DNA of 64,000 bases, from assembly GCA_964036315.1 (NCBI GenBank), contig OZ038508.1, forward strand, positions 42,582,935-42,646,934, written 5' to 3'. Below are positions 1 through 12,539 of the stretch, one piece after another (position 1 is the first letter of the stretch; each line of letters begins with the position of its first letter). The DNA is from Acanthosepion esculentum (lineage: Eukaryota; Mollusca; Cephalopoda; Sepiida; Sepiidae). The notes under the pieces were generated by a model. That model was given only the letters and a program-made list of their open reading frames with translations, made no database searches and was not told the DNA's origin. Made by a program: the position numbers and the translations under genes.

Positions 1-540
1 TTCCCCATTTTGTGACACATTATTCTAACTTGTTTAATAGAGCGTGAACTCTAAGGAACCGAACTTAATGTCTCATACATAGTCAACAGAGGTTGAGTAT
101 TATGGGTAACGGATAAGACGGCATTATTCCTGCTGAAACAGTGAATTGTTTCAGGAAAGGCTGTAGAAAGTGTTCAACAACGTTCCAACGAGCAACAATC
201 GTAACTCACGAAAAAACAGACCGTGCTGTCGGGGTTGGGGCTTGTACTTTATGCGTGAATACATTCTGGGAGATGTCGTTCTACAGAACCATATCGTTAG
301 CACATGTTAACACTCATCATTTTCTTGAAGGTAGAACATCTCTTTAATCGCATTGTTATTGAAACTAGTTCAAATCCTAATTTCTAATACTATACATTCA
401 AAGTAAAAAACAAAACAAAATTTAAGCGTTCACTCGATTAACGTGAATCACGTTTTGTCTCGTTAATGTAGATTTTGTTCTCGTGAAAAGAAATGCTTTA
501 TCTGATGACTCCGTTTAATCGACGAAATATATCAATATAG
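1..540. other. Unassigned AT-rich DNA
   Basis: No recognisable gene or repeat. The only open frame (141-347, plus strand) has no recognisable domain and no sign of codon constraint. Confidence 0.4.
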
Positions 541-559
541 AATTTTCTCATTTCACTCT

Positions 560-875
560 TCCACACATATACACAAATATATTCATATAAACAAACACGC
601 ACACACATATATATTCATATAGACAAACACGCACACACACACACACATATTCATATAGACAAACACGCACACACACACACACATATTCATATAGACAAAC
701 ACGCACACACACACACACATATTCATATAGACAAACACGCACACACACACACATATTCATATAGACAAACACGCACACACACACACATATTCATATAGAC
801 AAACACGCACACACACACACACATATTCATATAGACAAACACGCACACACACACATATTCATATAGACAAACACG

Positions 876-906
<31 letters not shown>

Positions 907-910
907 GGGA
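560..910. repeat. Minisatellite of about 38 bp built from CA runs, ending in (TA)n
   Basis: About nine units, each a (CA)n run followed by a conserved block containing TATTCATATAGACAAACACG. CA-run length varies between units, so period varies by a few bases. The array runs into a (TA)n tract at about 878-906. The minus-strand frames across it (VCLYEYVCVCVR-type peptides) are translated repeat and not genes. Confidence 0.9.
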
Positions 911-2640
911 GAGAGAGAAAGATACACACATATAGGCACACACGCATATCGACATATATTGATAAACACACCCACAAATATATATTCTAAAGAATTAATG
1001 AATTTATTTTTAATCTGATATTTTTTTATTACTGCAAACGCTCTAACCAAGGGTATATCGTATTTGAAATGGACACTCCATTTGCATTAATTAAGCAATG
1101 AAAATATTCCAACTATCTGCCTGCTCGTTTGAGAAATGTTATTCAAGATGGCCCTGGAACGAAATTTCTAAGATTTATCGAATGCGCAAGCACATAGATG
1201 CAATCAGGAGCAAATCCAGGGATCGTAGAGGGTGCAGACACCCCACACCTAAAATCTCTGACAAAAGATTTTTCTTGCAAAATAGATAAGGTAAGCTAAT
1301 AGGGGTGACGTAGAAATAACCGAACTTAAGTCAACATCAACCCATCGCCATAAACTTGAATCTAATCATATGAAAAGATTTCTATCTGATATCGATAAAT
1401 CAAAATTTGAAAATGATTAGCTAAAATGAAAAAGAAAAAGTTTTTTTAATACATTGTCGTATTTTTCATTAATAATTTTTTAGATTCATTTTTAACTAAT
1501 TGTTACTCAAGCGAATTTATACTGACTCCGTACTCCTCAGTCTTGTGTATCATCTTCTAACTTTTGAAGTTGCTGGATGATGCCGTTAAAAAGCTTCATG
1601 AGCGGTTCAAAGTTAATCTGAATGTGACCAAAGAACTTCTGAAACAAGAAGTTATCATCTGTAAAGCCATATGAAGCAAATATGATTTTAAACAAGAAAA
1701 TAATGTCTCAATCTCTGCAACGCCTTATGTCTTGAGTCAAAATGTTCCCGAACAGTATGAAAGTTCTTCAACTTTTCGCACTTAACGGTGTGTCTAACAG
1801 TTCTGTTGAGCTATCAAACTCATCCTTGAAGTTTATAAAAAAATCGAATGAGGCGCTTAATGTGTGAAGACAGATTTAACGCTTTTGTATGTTCACAAAG
1901 AACTATTTCAGTTAGACTATGATAAAATCGTGAACCAACATGCAAATAAAAATCCATGAAAATTTACGGACGTACGTAAATACACACCCAGCCTTATAAA
2001 TTTTTTTCAAATTTCTATCAACTATCCTCTCAGCCCATGGGTAGACATTAAGGATATTACATGAAAGGATATTGAAAATTTCTTGACTCGAGTCAACTGT
2101 GACCAAATGCAGATTTTGGGAGAAGGATTCATTTTAACGCTTCATTATATTAGATGAATATAATATTGTTTGCGCTTGCAAGCGCACACAGGCACGTAAA
2201 ATGTATTTCCATGACATGTTCCTAAATTTTTATTTTATAACCGCTGACAGTTTTCGCACTTGCAAAACCTAGTTTGGACTGACAAAAGGTTTCAAACTTT
2301 GACCATCTCCTGAGGATTGGACTTTTGTCACCATGATTTGTGTGACTATCTTGTTATCTACTTATCAATGTCAAAACATCCCAGTATAGGAAACGGTTTC
2401 AATCTTTTGTTATTTTCAAATGGTCACCAAGTTACCTACTGAACAGACATAACGAAGTCATGGGACTTATACTGATATTTTTTTAACCCAATTTGAGCAC
2501 AAAACACTGTGATCACGAACACTTTCCGGGAAACGTCTTCTAACAAATTGAAGTATTCTCTCAAAACACCTGACGGTGTTATCCCATGAGCCACGGATAA
2601 TCCCTGATCAATATATGCTTGTGAAGAGGAGTAACTTTTA
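910..2640. other. Unassigned AT-rich DNA
   Basis: Nothing recognisable as coding or as a known repeat. Short open frames at 1098-1289 (plus) and 1912-2106 (minus) lack recognisable motifs. Confidence 0.4.
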
Positions 2641-2900
2641 AGTGTTTGTTTCGGCCAAGAAACAGCGAGTGCGATTGCGCTGTTTTAATGCGTGAGTGTA
2701 GCTGCGTGTGTCTATTGTATAAGTTTGCGTGTCGATTTCGACTTGCTCTCTTTCCCCTTCGCTGCTATTGATATGCGGATCCGATCAGGCAATAGGCGGA
2801 GACGGCCTTTCTTGTGTAACGGCGTGGTTTGTCGGTTAGCAATTGTTGAAATGATAGGAGAAAGGGAAGAATTGGTGGAGAGGACCGGAAAGAAGGGGAA
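2640..2900. promoter_or_regulatory. CpG-rich patch, possible promoter or non-coding first exon
   Basis: Clear local enrichment of CG dinucleotides and GC against an AT-rich, CpG-poor background. A good plus-strand 5' splice-site match, GTGAGT, lies at 2692-2697. The patch sits directly upstream of the purine-rich domain that begins near 2930. No initiator or coding exon is identifiable; the open frame 2692-2928 has no known domain. It could also simply be less-decayed unique DNA. Confidence 0.3.
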
Positions 2901-2929
2901 GATTCAAAGCAAGACAAGGAGGAAATAAA

Positions 2930-5150
2930 AGTTTAGAAATAGAAATAGAAGTAGAGAAGTAGGCTTAGCATTGAGAAAAGAGAAATGGGGTGCGGGTTGT
3001 GTTATTGTAAGAAGAAGAAAAAAAAACGAAAATGAAACAGCATAAAAGAAGAATGTAGAATATCAAAGAAACCGGGAAGTGTGGCTAAAATAAATATATA
3101 GAAAAACATTTCAAAAAGTCCCTCGTCGAAAAACGGTTAAATAAAAAAAAGTGTGAATGAAGATAAGTAAATTTCGAAGAGGAAACATGAAAAAAAAGAT
3201 ACAATGAAAACATGAAAGAAAAAAAGTGAAAAAAAAAACAATGAGAAAATGAGAAAAAGAAAGAAACAAGCTAAAACTTAGAAGAAAGTATATGATAGAG
3301 AAATAACAGAGAAGGCGAATAGAAATAAAAGGAAGTAAAATAAAATATAATGAATAAACACAAAATATTTTTAAAATCACGAAAAGAAAAATGAAGAAAG
3401 CGAAATAAAAGAAAAATGAAAGCGAAATAAGAGAAAAATAGAAATATAAAAATATAAATAAATAGAAACAGAGAACAAAGAAAAACTAAAAAATGTGAAT
3501 TAGATAAAAGGAGATGAAAAGTTAAAAAAGTAATTAGTTAAACAAAAACAAATAGAAGATATGAATAAAAATTAAAGGTCAGAAAAGAAAGAAAAGGAAA
3601 GATGAAAAAAAGCAAAGATAAAATTGGAAAGAATTTTGAATTTTTTTCAAGGTTTTCAACAAACAGATAAACAAGCGAAGACATCGACAAAAGTCCAACA
3701 AATCAGAGCATGAACAAAAATAACATTTGAAGAGAAAAAAAACAAGAAAAATATAGACGGAAGAAAGGAAATGCTGAAGACAAGGTAAAAATGATTCAAA
3801 TCTCAAAGAAAATGAAATGCAAAAATATAAACGACGTAAAAGAAAGAAAAACATGAATAAGAAGAAAATGGTAAAGTTAAAGAAAGAAAAAAACGAGGTA
3901 AAAAGAGAAAATTCAGTTGAAGAAAGAAAACGAAGAAACGTAGAAGAGAAAACTAGGGAGCAATTGAAATACAAACTAAGAAAAAAAAGAGAAAAGTGAA
4001 GAGAGAAAAACCTGGGAAAATATGTAGTGAACGAGACGAATATATAAAACATATCTAGGGAAGGTGGAAAATAAAAAAGGAAAATAGAGAAAATATAGCA
4101 AAGAAAGTGCAGAAAGATGGAAAATAAAGAGGAAAATACTTAAGAAAAGTTGAAGAAAGATGGAAAAAATAGGAACAAAATAAAATCGGAGAAAGATGAA
4201 AAAATGAAAAAGGCCTAAGAAAACCAAGAAGAAAACGAAAGTAAATAGGAGAAAAAGGAAGAAGTAGGCAAAGGAAAGGAAGGAAAACAGGAAAAAGAGA
4301 CCAAAGGAAAGGAAGGAAAACAGGAAAAAGAGACCAAAGGAAAGGAAGGAAAACAGGAAAAAGAGACCAAAGGAAAGGAAGGAAAACAGGAAAAAGAGAC
4401 CAAAGGAAAGGAAGGAAAACAGGAAAAAGAGACCAAAGGAAAGGAAGGAAAACAGGAAAAAGAGACCAAAGGAAAGGAAGGAAAACAGGAAAAAGAGACC
4501 AAAGGAAAGGAAGGAAAACAGGAAAAAGAGACCAAAGGAAAGGAAGGAAAACAGGAAAAAGAGACCAAAGGAAAGGAAGGAAAACAGGAAAAAGAGACCA
4601 AAGGAAAGGAAGGAAAACAGGAAAAAGAGACCAAAGGAAAGGAAGGAAAACAGGAAAAAGAGACCAAAGGAAAGGAAGGAAAACAGGAAAAAGAGACCAA
4701 AGGAAAGGAAGGAAAACAGGAAAAAGAGACCAAAGGAAAGGAAGGAAAACAGGAAAAAGAGACCAAAGGAAAGGAAGGAAAACAGGAAAAAGAGACCAAA
4801 GGAAAGGAAGGAAAACAGGAAAAAGAGACCAAAGGAAAGGAAGGAAAACAGGAAAAAGAGACCAAAGGAAAGGAAGGAAAACAGGAAAAAGAGACCAAAG
4901 GAAAGGAAGGAAAACAGGAAAAAGAGACCAAAGGAAAGGAAGGAAAACAGGAAAAAGAGACCAAAGGAAAGGAAGGAAAACAGGAAAAAGAGACCAAAGG
5001 AAAGGAAGGAAAACAGGAAAAAGAGACCAAAGGAAGGAAAACAGGAAAAAGAGACCAAAGGAAAGAAAACAGGAAAAAGAGACAAGGGAGGAAAACAAAG
5101 AAAAGAGACAAGGGAGGAAAACAAAGAAGGAAAGAAAACAAATAAGTAAA
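2930..5150 (+). repeat. Purine-rich (GA/GAAA) low-complexity domain
   Basis: For about 2.2 kb the plus strand is overwhelmingly A and G, with few pyrimidines. The 33-bp minisatellite lies in its right half. Long minus-strand open frames here (for example 3579-4052 and several between 3976 and 5266) are Phe/Leu/Ser repeats produced by a strand with few stop codons; I do not regard them as genes. Confidence 0.85.
4270..5028 (+). repeat. 33-bp purine minisatellite, 23 essentially identical units
   Basis: Spacing from the first unit (4270) to the last full unit (4996) is exactly 22 x 33 bp. Each unit joins AAAGGAAAGGAAGG and AAACAGGAAAAAGAGACC-type blocks. Units appear identical by eye. On the right, to about 5130, the array continues as shortened, diverging units; on the left it starts abruptly. 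As 33 is divisible by three and the minus strand lacks stops, all three minus frames stay open. Confidence 0.95.
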
Positions 5151-8100
5151 AGAATGAAACAAAAATAAAGATGAGAAATTTGCTCAGGTGGATAACTAAG
5201 TCTCAACTGATAGAGTCCATTTATTAGTCGAATAACCAACTGAACTCTTTGCCCTCGCCTGACCAAATCATTTCATCGATCTTTTGCAATTCCGATTAGT
5301 TAGTTTTCAATAATAACGCTAAACTTTAGTGGGTGAAACATCACATCATTTGATACCATTTTCTCCCGCCGATCCGACCGCGCCAAGGGAAATTGAATTT
5401 CAAGTTTGCCGATGAAATTTTTCATTAAAACTTATCCAATTTCACAAAATCAAAGCTAAGTACAGAGTAAATTTACCAATTTTTGCGGGAGATTTCGAAG
5501 ACACCCCATTGGAGCGTTATGTCAGGCGGTTGTAAACATTAAAAGAGTTTATATTTAATTTCGGTTCATGATTATATAAAACAAAAGACGCCAGCTTCTT
5601 GAGATATGCATACATATGGTGATTTTGTCAGTTGTCCTTTGCATGTACAGGTTAGATAAAATAGATTAGCTGATATTTTCTTTATTAAAATCAGCTTTGG
5701 TTAATAGGTAAAATTTAAAGAAAACTTTAAAACAAAAACAAATATCAAATATTTAGTATTTCATTTTCAAGATGATTAATTGCTTATATCACCGGACAAT
5801 CAATGAACACCAAATGATAGCCAGAAGATACTTGATTGAAACGTTGAGTCTATAATAACATTTAGATAAACCAAGATGAAAACAATATTTCAAACAGTTC
5901 AAGAAAAATATCAAGTAATTTGTTAACGGTACACCGAATTGAAATTCCAGTCTAACCAGCAGCATACACTTCTCCGGTTTTACCATCTATATCTCATGAT
6001 GCTAAAAGGTTTTTTAGTTTGTCGTATCCATAAATAGATAAAAAAAATATAATGATACGCTCACTTTATCGTTTCCATAAAAAGAAAGAAATAGAAATTA
6101 ATTGTAGTATCAAAAATAATTACAATAATTATAACAATTATAATTATCATTAATTAAGTCGTTCTAAACCAAAGAGAATCAACCCCATTTTTACTTCTAC
6201 GCTACACACATAAAGGTAACATTCTCACTATCGGACACACGGTCAAGCCCGTCTATATGTGCGTCAAGGAAAAATTGGGCTTCTTTTTAGGCCATAATAG
6301 TAATATTTATCTTTTAGATCTCAACAGAAATTCGCGATAAAGAAAACCCTAGACACTTCTTGTATTTTCCAACGAAATTACCTGGACACTCATTACACAC
6401 ATCTATAATAAATATACGAGAAAAACTATATACACTTTACTTATTTTTTATTTTATCTTTATGTCTGATTTCGAGAGAATGGTGTGATACATGTTAATAT
6501 TATGCCGTGAAAAGTAAAAGGAGCCTAAATTTTCGTTGACGCACATGTTGACACCCTATAGATTCGCTGTACACGTAGAATAATTCCAGTGAGATGATAC
6601 ATCCTAGTCTTGGAGCTATTTATAACTTTGTATACTTGCTTTACCCGCAAGCAGACAATTTATTCCCAGTAAATATTTTGAATTATTCTTTCTCAAATAA
6701 GTCCAGTCGGGAAAGAGTCCTTTTGGGAGTCGGTGCCAAAAAGCAGTTGTTCGTAGGAAGAAGCCACTTAAGTGGAACTTACATCTTACCAATGGAATAC
6801 GAACGGAATTAGGGTGGTTCGTTACAATGTGCGCAACATAGTGCGTCTTCGACGGGAAGGAGAGAATTGGTGGAACTAATGAATGTAGTTAGTGTGAGCA
6901 CTATTCGTGGAAATAGCTATAGAGCAGTGAGAGGCTAGCAGCTTGCTCAATAGTTGCCTTCACCAACATTGCAAGATGCGGTAGTCTTGAAAAGCTCTCA
7001 AAGAAAATGATACATTGACCATTTCCACAGGTTTCTCTATCATTTATGTCAATATTTGGTAGAGCAGGGACTGAGATAGACCATAAAGGGACAAATGTTC
7101 TTTGAGATTCTGAGGACTGAAAACAGAAGTGAGCAAAGTTCCTGAAAAATACGTCACATAAGTAAGGCTGTCTATTTAATCAGCTTTTCTTTGAATATAG
7201 ATAGAGGGGGTATGCAAAACTAATACCCAGATAATTTCTTTATTAAAACGAACTGTGGTTATGTATTGAAAATTAAACATTTTCAAAAATAAATAGAAAG
7301 AATTACGAAATTAGCGATCAGAGTTCAATTTTAAGCTAGGCCTGCTGCTTTCAAGCAAATGAACTTCTTTTTAAAAAAAAGCTACCTATTCACCTTCTAA
7401 CGTAAGCTATATGTTAAGTATATATTAATTGAGTGAGTAGATCGTGTTCTCTGTGTGATTGGTTGACAACCTATCTAAGAGATGTAAAACACTTACATCC
7501 AACCAGTGGAGAAAACAAGGGGAACCAACCGACTTCACCCTCTTTCTCAAGAAGGCATATGCATTAACAGATAATCTAGAAATAGAAATTTCTTCAGAGT
7601 CATGATCAGGTACATCCTGAAAAGAAATGGAAATTCATTTTTTCTCCAGTGAGACGATATTCTTTATATTAAAGGAAAGTGTGTAAGGAAAAAATTATTG
7701 TTTAAACGTTTCTGATACACCTATTTCTGAATAATTCGAATGCTTAAAAAATCATAATTTCGGGGTAAACTTCGAATGTAATTATTTACACTGTATGTTA
7801 TTAAGGAAAATGATAATTCGATTTAAGAAGACCTACCGGAAAAGTACACATTAAATAACACACACAAGGGAGTGTTGAAATGTTTTGCGCCAGACTCATC
7901 TTAGCAAACAATTCTTTTAGTGAATTGGGTCGCGTCATGTCATTTCAGCCACGTATATATTTTAAGCATTTCAGCCCAAGCAAGGCGGGAGTGCCACAAG
8001 TACACAAGAGGCTACAGAGAGTGTAAGTAATGGAAGAGATTGGGTATAGGGGGCGAGGACAGGATAAAAAGAAGAACAGAGGAGGATAAGAAGAGGAACG
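5150..8100. other. Unassigned AT-rich DNA
   Basis: No gene or clear repeat recognised over about 3 kb. Small open frames such as 6594-6812 (plus) show no known domain. Ancient, unrecognisable transposon sequence is likely. Confidence 0.4.
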
Positions 8101-9720
8101 GGGATCAAGGCATCAGAAAATATCGATTGACGTTACATTTAAATTTTTCAATAGTTATTAGGGAAGCAAGTAAAAAGAAGGGAGTTCCCCTGACAGGAGA
8201 GTACGAGAGAAGGACCTGTTGTAGTAGAAGAGGCGGTTACATTTAACTGTTTCGATAGTAAAATGTGGGACAAAGATGCCAAGTAACAAGGTTAAATTCA
8301 TGCAGTCAGGGCACCAGTAAAAATACTTGTCTGAGCAGATGCCGTGAAAATATTCATAGAAAGGACAGAGGGAAGCTACATTACGTCGATAGTCGAGACC
8401 CCAAATCAGCGGCGATCACATTGCATATCCGTCTTCGGATTTTTTTGAGAACCTCCAGATGCACAGCGGGGAGAGGGCAAGACCATATACAGCAACAGTA
8501 TTCATTGCATGGAGGAATAGTAGATTTGTAGATATGAAGGATGGACTCAGACTAGAAAGATCTTCTGCAGTGACGCAGAGAACCAACTTTCCTTGTTGTA
8601 GATGCAGCTAGTGATTCAATCTAGTTGTTCCCCCTCAGGTCCGGAGAAAATGTGAGACCAAATAGTCACAGTGAGGTGCTGTCTTGAAGTTGAGCATCAG
8701 CCATGCTGATAGTACGCAGGGACGTTTCTCTATGGTGAGTAAATGATAGCAGTTTTGTTTTGCATGCATTAAAATTCACAAGTCATTTCACCTTCTAGTC
8801 AATCACAGATTGGTGGTCGTTTTCGAGACCAACGGCCAGGTTAACTTTGTCAGCGCTACCGGATTTACTACTTAAATAGACAGAAGTAAATGGTAGTGTC
8901 TGACTTGAGCACTGATGACCCGAAGATCATTGATTAAGATCAGGAACTGATCTTAATCAAGACCAAGGATAGAGCCTTGAGGAACACCAGCGTTCGTATG
9001 GAAGAGAACCCACTCAGAACAACCTTCATTTCACGGTTAGAGAGGAATGATTGGATTAAATCAATCGTCCTGTAATACCGTATCTCTGAAGCTTACCTAG
9101 AAGGCCAGCATGTCAAACCCTGTCAAATCCCTTCGATATATCTACAGCAACGGCTCGAGCTTCGCCGTTATTATCAAAAGCTCGGTATATATTTTCAGTT
9201 ATGGCCGTAAGCACATCAGCGGTAGACCGGGCAAAACGGAAACCATATTGTTTGTCAGAGAGCAGATCTTGGGAGATGAGATGCTTAACTATTTCGGCAT
9301 TGATTAAAGCCTCGAAGACTTCGTCGAAGTGTGGTAGGAGACCGATGCAACCTTAGTTAGATGGGTCAGAATCTTCTACAGAGTTCTTAAAGACCAGGAT
9401 AATAGGTAGGACTTCCAACTGGCTGGAAAGCATGAACCGGCCAAACAATAGTTGTATAGTTTGGGGAGAATTGGAGCAGCTCAGGGGAACACTTTTTTTT
9501 TTTAAAACTGTTGCTTTATGAGAGTCTAATTTAGAGATGATGTCCAATACCATCGATGGGTTTATGCACATCTCACACAGTATAGCCTCAGTTCTAGGGG
9601 GAATTTCAGGTGTGGGTACTCCGGATGAGTCATGTGCTGAATTGGATGAGAATGTCTAGAGGATGTTAGGACTTCGAATTGATTGAATATAGGAGGGATT
9701 GAGGATTTGCTATTGTTCAG
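8100..9720 (-). pseudogene. Decayed jockey-like non-LTR retrotransposon (reverse transcriptase)
   Basis: Reading the minus strand from about 9720 down, with frameshifts and stops, the reverse-transcriptase order is recognisable: a pre-palm segment (DIISKLDSHKAT near 9500-9550), LLSDKQYGFR-like sequence (about 9250-9290), palm motif A as DISKGFDRV (about 9115-9150) with a stop (9113-9115) where Trp is expected, NAGVPQGSILG (about 8965-9000), NFNACKTKLLSF-like sequence (about 8745-8785), and a C-terminal stretch resembling YFHGICSD (about 8320-8350). The endonuclease domain is missing, as in 5'-truncated LINEs. Jockey/I/CR1-type affinity is inferred from these motifs; the exact clade is unsure. 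Confidence 0.85.
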
Positions 9721-9734
9721 CACTCTCCCTCTCT

Positions 9735-9751
9735 CATATATATATATATAA
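9735..9751. repeat. Short (TA)n tract
   Basis: Pure TA dinucleotides at the 5' limit of the recognisable LINE. Confidence 0.8.
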
Positions 9752-10083
9752 TGTGGCAAACGTCAGAAACGGATTGAAAACTGACTGGTGTAAAATTTAA
9801 ATATTAATATTTAAAACCTATTTTTAATATAGTAGAACATTCATTCACTTATGAGAACAAAAGTGTTTCCAAAAAAGGGATTGAATATGTTTGTTGTTAG
9901 TAGAATAATTTTGTTTCATCCAACGGCATCTCTGTAACTATAGAAATATCATTCTTGTTATTTCAAGGCAAATCTAAAGATACTATAGGTTGGCTATAGC
10001 GCTAACCATGCCTCCTGAAAATTAGCTCCAGTCACAAGGTGTTACGTCCTTCCAGGAGAGTAATCATACATTTTAACAAAGTT

Positions 10084-10305
10084 GTGCGAATGGTATGATA
10101 TTTAGATGTTCGGAACAAAGACTTGGTGGGTGAAGTTCGAATTTCACTCTGCTTCCTTAATTCCTATTTTGAAAGTTATAAATTCATAACTTCTCCATCA
10201 AGCTCCGGGTTAAATATTAGGACAGATTGGGCCCTTCAGCCTTATGAGACCAGTCTTTATACGGGCAAACTAAATTCCCAAACTCAGGTAGATGGAAATC
10301 GTTAG
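10084..10305 (+). mobile_element. Probable tRNA-derived SINE
   Basis: A tRNA-like head with a weak A-box (TGGTATGATATTTAGATG) and a better B-box (GTTCGAATTTC, about 10135-10145) at tRNA-like spacing, followed by a non-tRNA body of about 150 bp. No second copy was recognised in the window, so it rests on the promoter boxes alone. Confidence 0.4.
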
Positions 10306-10569
10306 CCGAAGAAGACATAGTGGCCTAAAGAAAGGAAAGAGCGGAGAGAATGACTGCTTCTTCAGAGTAGAGATTAGGCGTGTAGTCAATCCTGTGGGAC
10401 AATTCGATGACAGAAACCTTATCAAGATGTCTTATGTACCACAAGTCATCAGGCAGTGATTATATGGGCGGAACGTAAAAATATTGATGGCGACTACATG
10501 GAAAATGAATTTAATTCAGATGCTAACATATGCACAATATTTTGCCCGTATACTAACTGTTGTAACTTA

Positions 10570-11190
10570 CTTTAGGGACCTACCATCGGTTTTCGTTCGA
10601 TCACCGAAGTTAAGCAAACTTGAGCCCGTACGTAGATGAGATGACCGCTTGGAAACACCGGGGACTGTAAGCAACCGCCTACAATCCAAAATGTATTTCG
10701 ACTTTAAATAACCCACAAAGGGATTGATAAACCGTAAAAAATAAATCTGAGATATATATATATACACACACACACACATTCGCCCTCTACCGATCTTATG
10801 AACGGGAGTAAAGTTTTATCTATTGTTTCCTGTTTAGCATTGGGTTTACGGCTCATTCTACAGTCCGAAATGTCCCGGCTTTAGATAACCCATAAAGGGT
10901 TGATAAACCGTAAAAATCAAATCCGTTAAATACACGCACGCGGATGTAAAACTTTGGCTCAACACCTATCAACAGACACTTAGATGAGATGAACGCTTAA
11001 GAACACCAGATACTGTAAATAACCTCGTCCAGTATGAAATAATTTTCTGATTAAAGCAACCTACAAAGGTTTGATAAGCCATAAAAATATCAATCAATCA
11101 GTGGCTTAACGAAGTTAAGCAATATCGATCCCAGTCAGATGTGGGACAGATTAAGAACACCAGGTCCTATAAGCAACCTCCTACAATCCG
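10570..11190 (+). mobile_element. Cluster of 5S-rRNA-derived SINE-like units
   Basis: The unit at 10575-10675 resembles 5S rRNA: CGATCACCGAAGTTAAGCAA (A-box region), a degenerate GATGAGATGACCGCTTGG (C-box region) and an ACACCGGGGACTGTAAGC end. It is followed by a tail ending in GGGATTGATAAACCGTAAAA. The tail recurs at about 10850-10930 and about 11035-11090, and partial 5S segments recur at about 10955-11030 and 11100-11175. The mutations make functional 5S genes unlikely. A 5S-headed (SINE3-like) retroposon, duplicated or inserted several times, is the simplest reading. A related unit lies at 44594-44930. Confidence 0.75.
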
Positions 11191-11199
11191 GAATAAATT

Positions 11200-12300
11200 A
11201 GTGTAAAACTAGAAAGGCTATCGTCAGGCGGTTTCAGCAGTAGACTGCAGTTTTTATCATTTTTCGTTATCTTTATACTAAGTTTGATAAAATTAATTTA
11301 GGCGCTAGTATCCCAACTTATTATTAGTGTTAGTTGATTATTTCCGCCTTGTGTGTGTTTGTGTATTTGTTTAGGCGTGTGCGTATATAAGTATGTGTCG
11401 AACGTCGTGATAATTTTTCCTTTTTATCATTTTCTTGTCTCTTATACTCTCTACCTATTCCTTTTCCTTACTTGTTATGTTCTCTACGAAATCGTGAGGT
11501 ATTGCTGTGGCTTCCTGAGTTGATGGCGATGTTGCATTTCAGGTTCCTCACGTGTAGATACCCATCGGTATGCTGTGGATTTTTTTAATTCCAAGACTGT
11601 CCGCTAGACTTCGCCAGTCTCCAATTAGTATCGTATGGTAAATTTATTTGCTTCTTCAAATCAATTAATTATATAATAAACAAAAGAAAAAGTAAACAAA
11701 TAAACAAAACAAAAAAAAACTACGAAATTCAAAAATTCAGCAAAAAAAAAGTAATATACTGAACAATTGGTAAGCCTGAAAATTTTGGCTGCACTGAAGT
11801 AAAATCAAACGTAACATTCAAATGACAATCCTTTCAGGTGTGGAGGGGTGAAAAATGAAATATTTTATTTGTTAAATAAAACCACGTGATCGTGATTCAT
11901 TTAATCTATATGCATATATGATATGTTTAACTGATGACGCATGTTGTGAATTGCTATTCTTCGATATTTACGTTTACACCTGAGTGGTACCAACGTGAAA
12001 TTGTTTAGTCTCTATTTGAAATCGATTAGCCCAACTTGAATTTGATTATTTCCAACTTGAACTTGAAATGCTACAGTGATATTTGTAATACCATTTACGA
12101 TAAATATACGCCTGCAAGAAAATGTTTAAAATATCATTTCACTCAAAACTTATTAACTACCATGAACAATGGCAGGATGGAAGGCGTAGGCGAAGCGTGA
12201 GATATGGCCAACATTAGCTTCAGAAACAAAAAGTAAAAAAACAAACTAAAATAAAAAACAAACATTTTCAATTGAAAACACAGAAAGCAAAATAAATATC
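11200..12300. other. Unassigned AT-rich DNA
   Basis: Simple A-rich patches near 11680-11760, otherwise nothing recognisable. Confidence 0.4.
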
Positions 12301-12306
12301 AATCAC

Positions 12307-12308
<2 letters not shown>

Positions 12309-12367
<59 letters not shown>
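12309..12367. repeat. (TA)n-(TG)n microsatellite
   Basis: About 36 bp of TA followed by about 22 bp of TG. Confidence 0.95.
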
Positions 12368-12539
12368 ATAATGAGTAAAATCCTCGCCATTAATTTCCAC
12401 AGAGCTTTTGATAAAAACAGATGAATACAATTTGAAATGGCTAACATTTTTCTGCGAATATTCACCAGCTTACTTTGATCGTGAACCCGCGATAATATTC
12501 CTACACTATAAAGCTCAATAGCCACTCAATCTAAACGGT

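Noticed and set aside
560..906. CRISPR-like regular repeats
   Set aside because: The spacers are (CA)n of variable length and not unique sequences; this is a eukaryotic minisatellite. The same applies to the 26-, 33- and 40-bp arrays, which have no spacers.
3976..5266. Three overlapping minus-strand open frames of 315-403 codons
   Set aside because: They are the three translations of the same 33-bp repeat, open only because the strand is pyrimidine-rich and the unit length is divisible by three.
10575..10675. Functional 5S rRNA gene
   Set aside because: Many substitutions in the internal promoter and stems, and a non-5S tail repeated in tandem; better explained as a 5S-derived retroposon.
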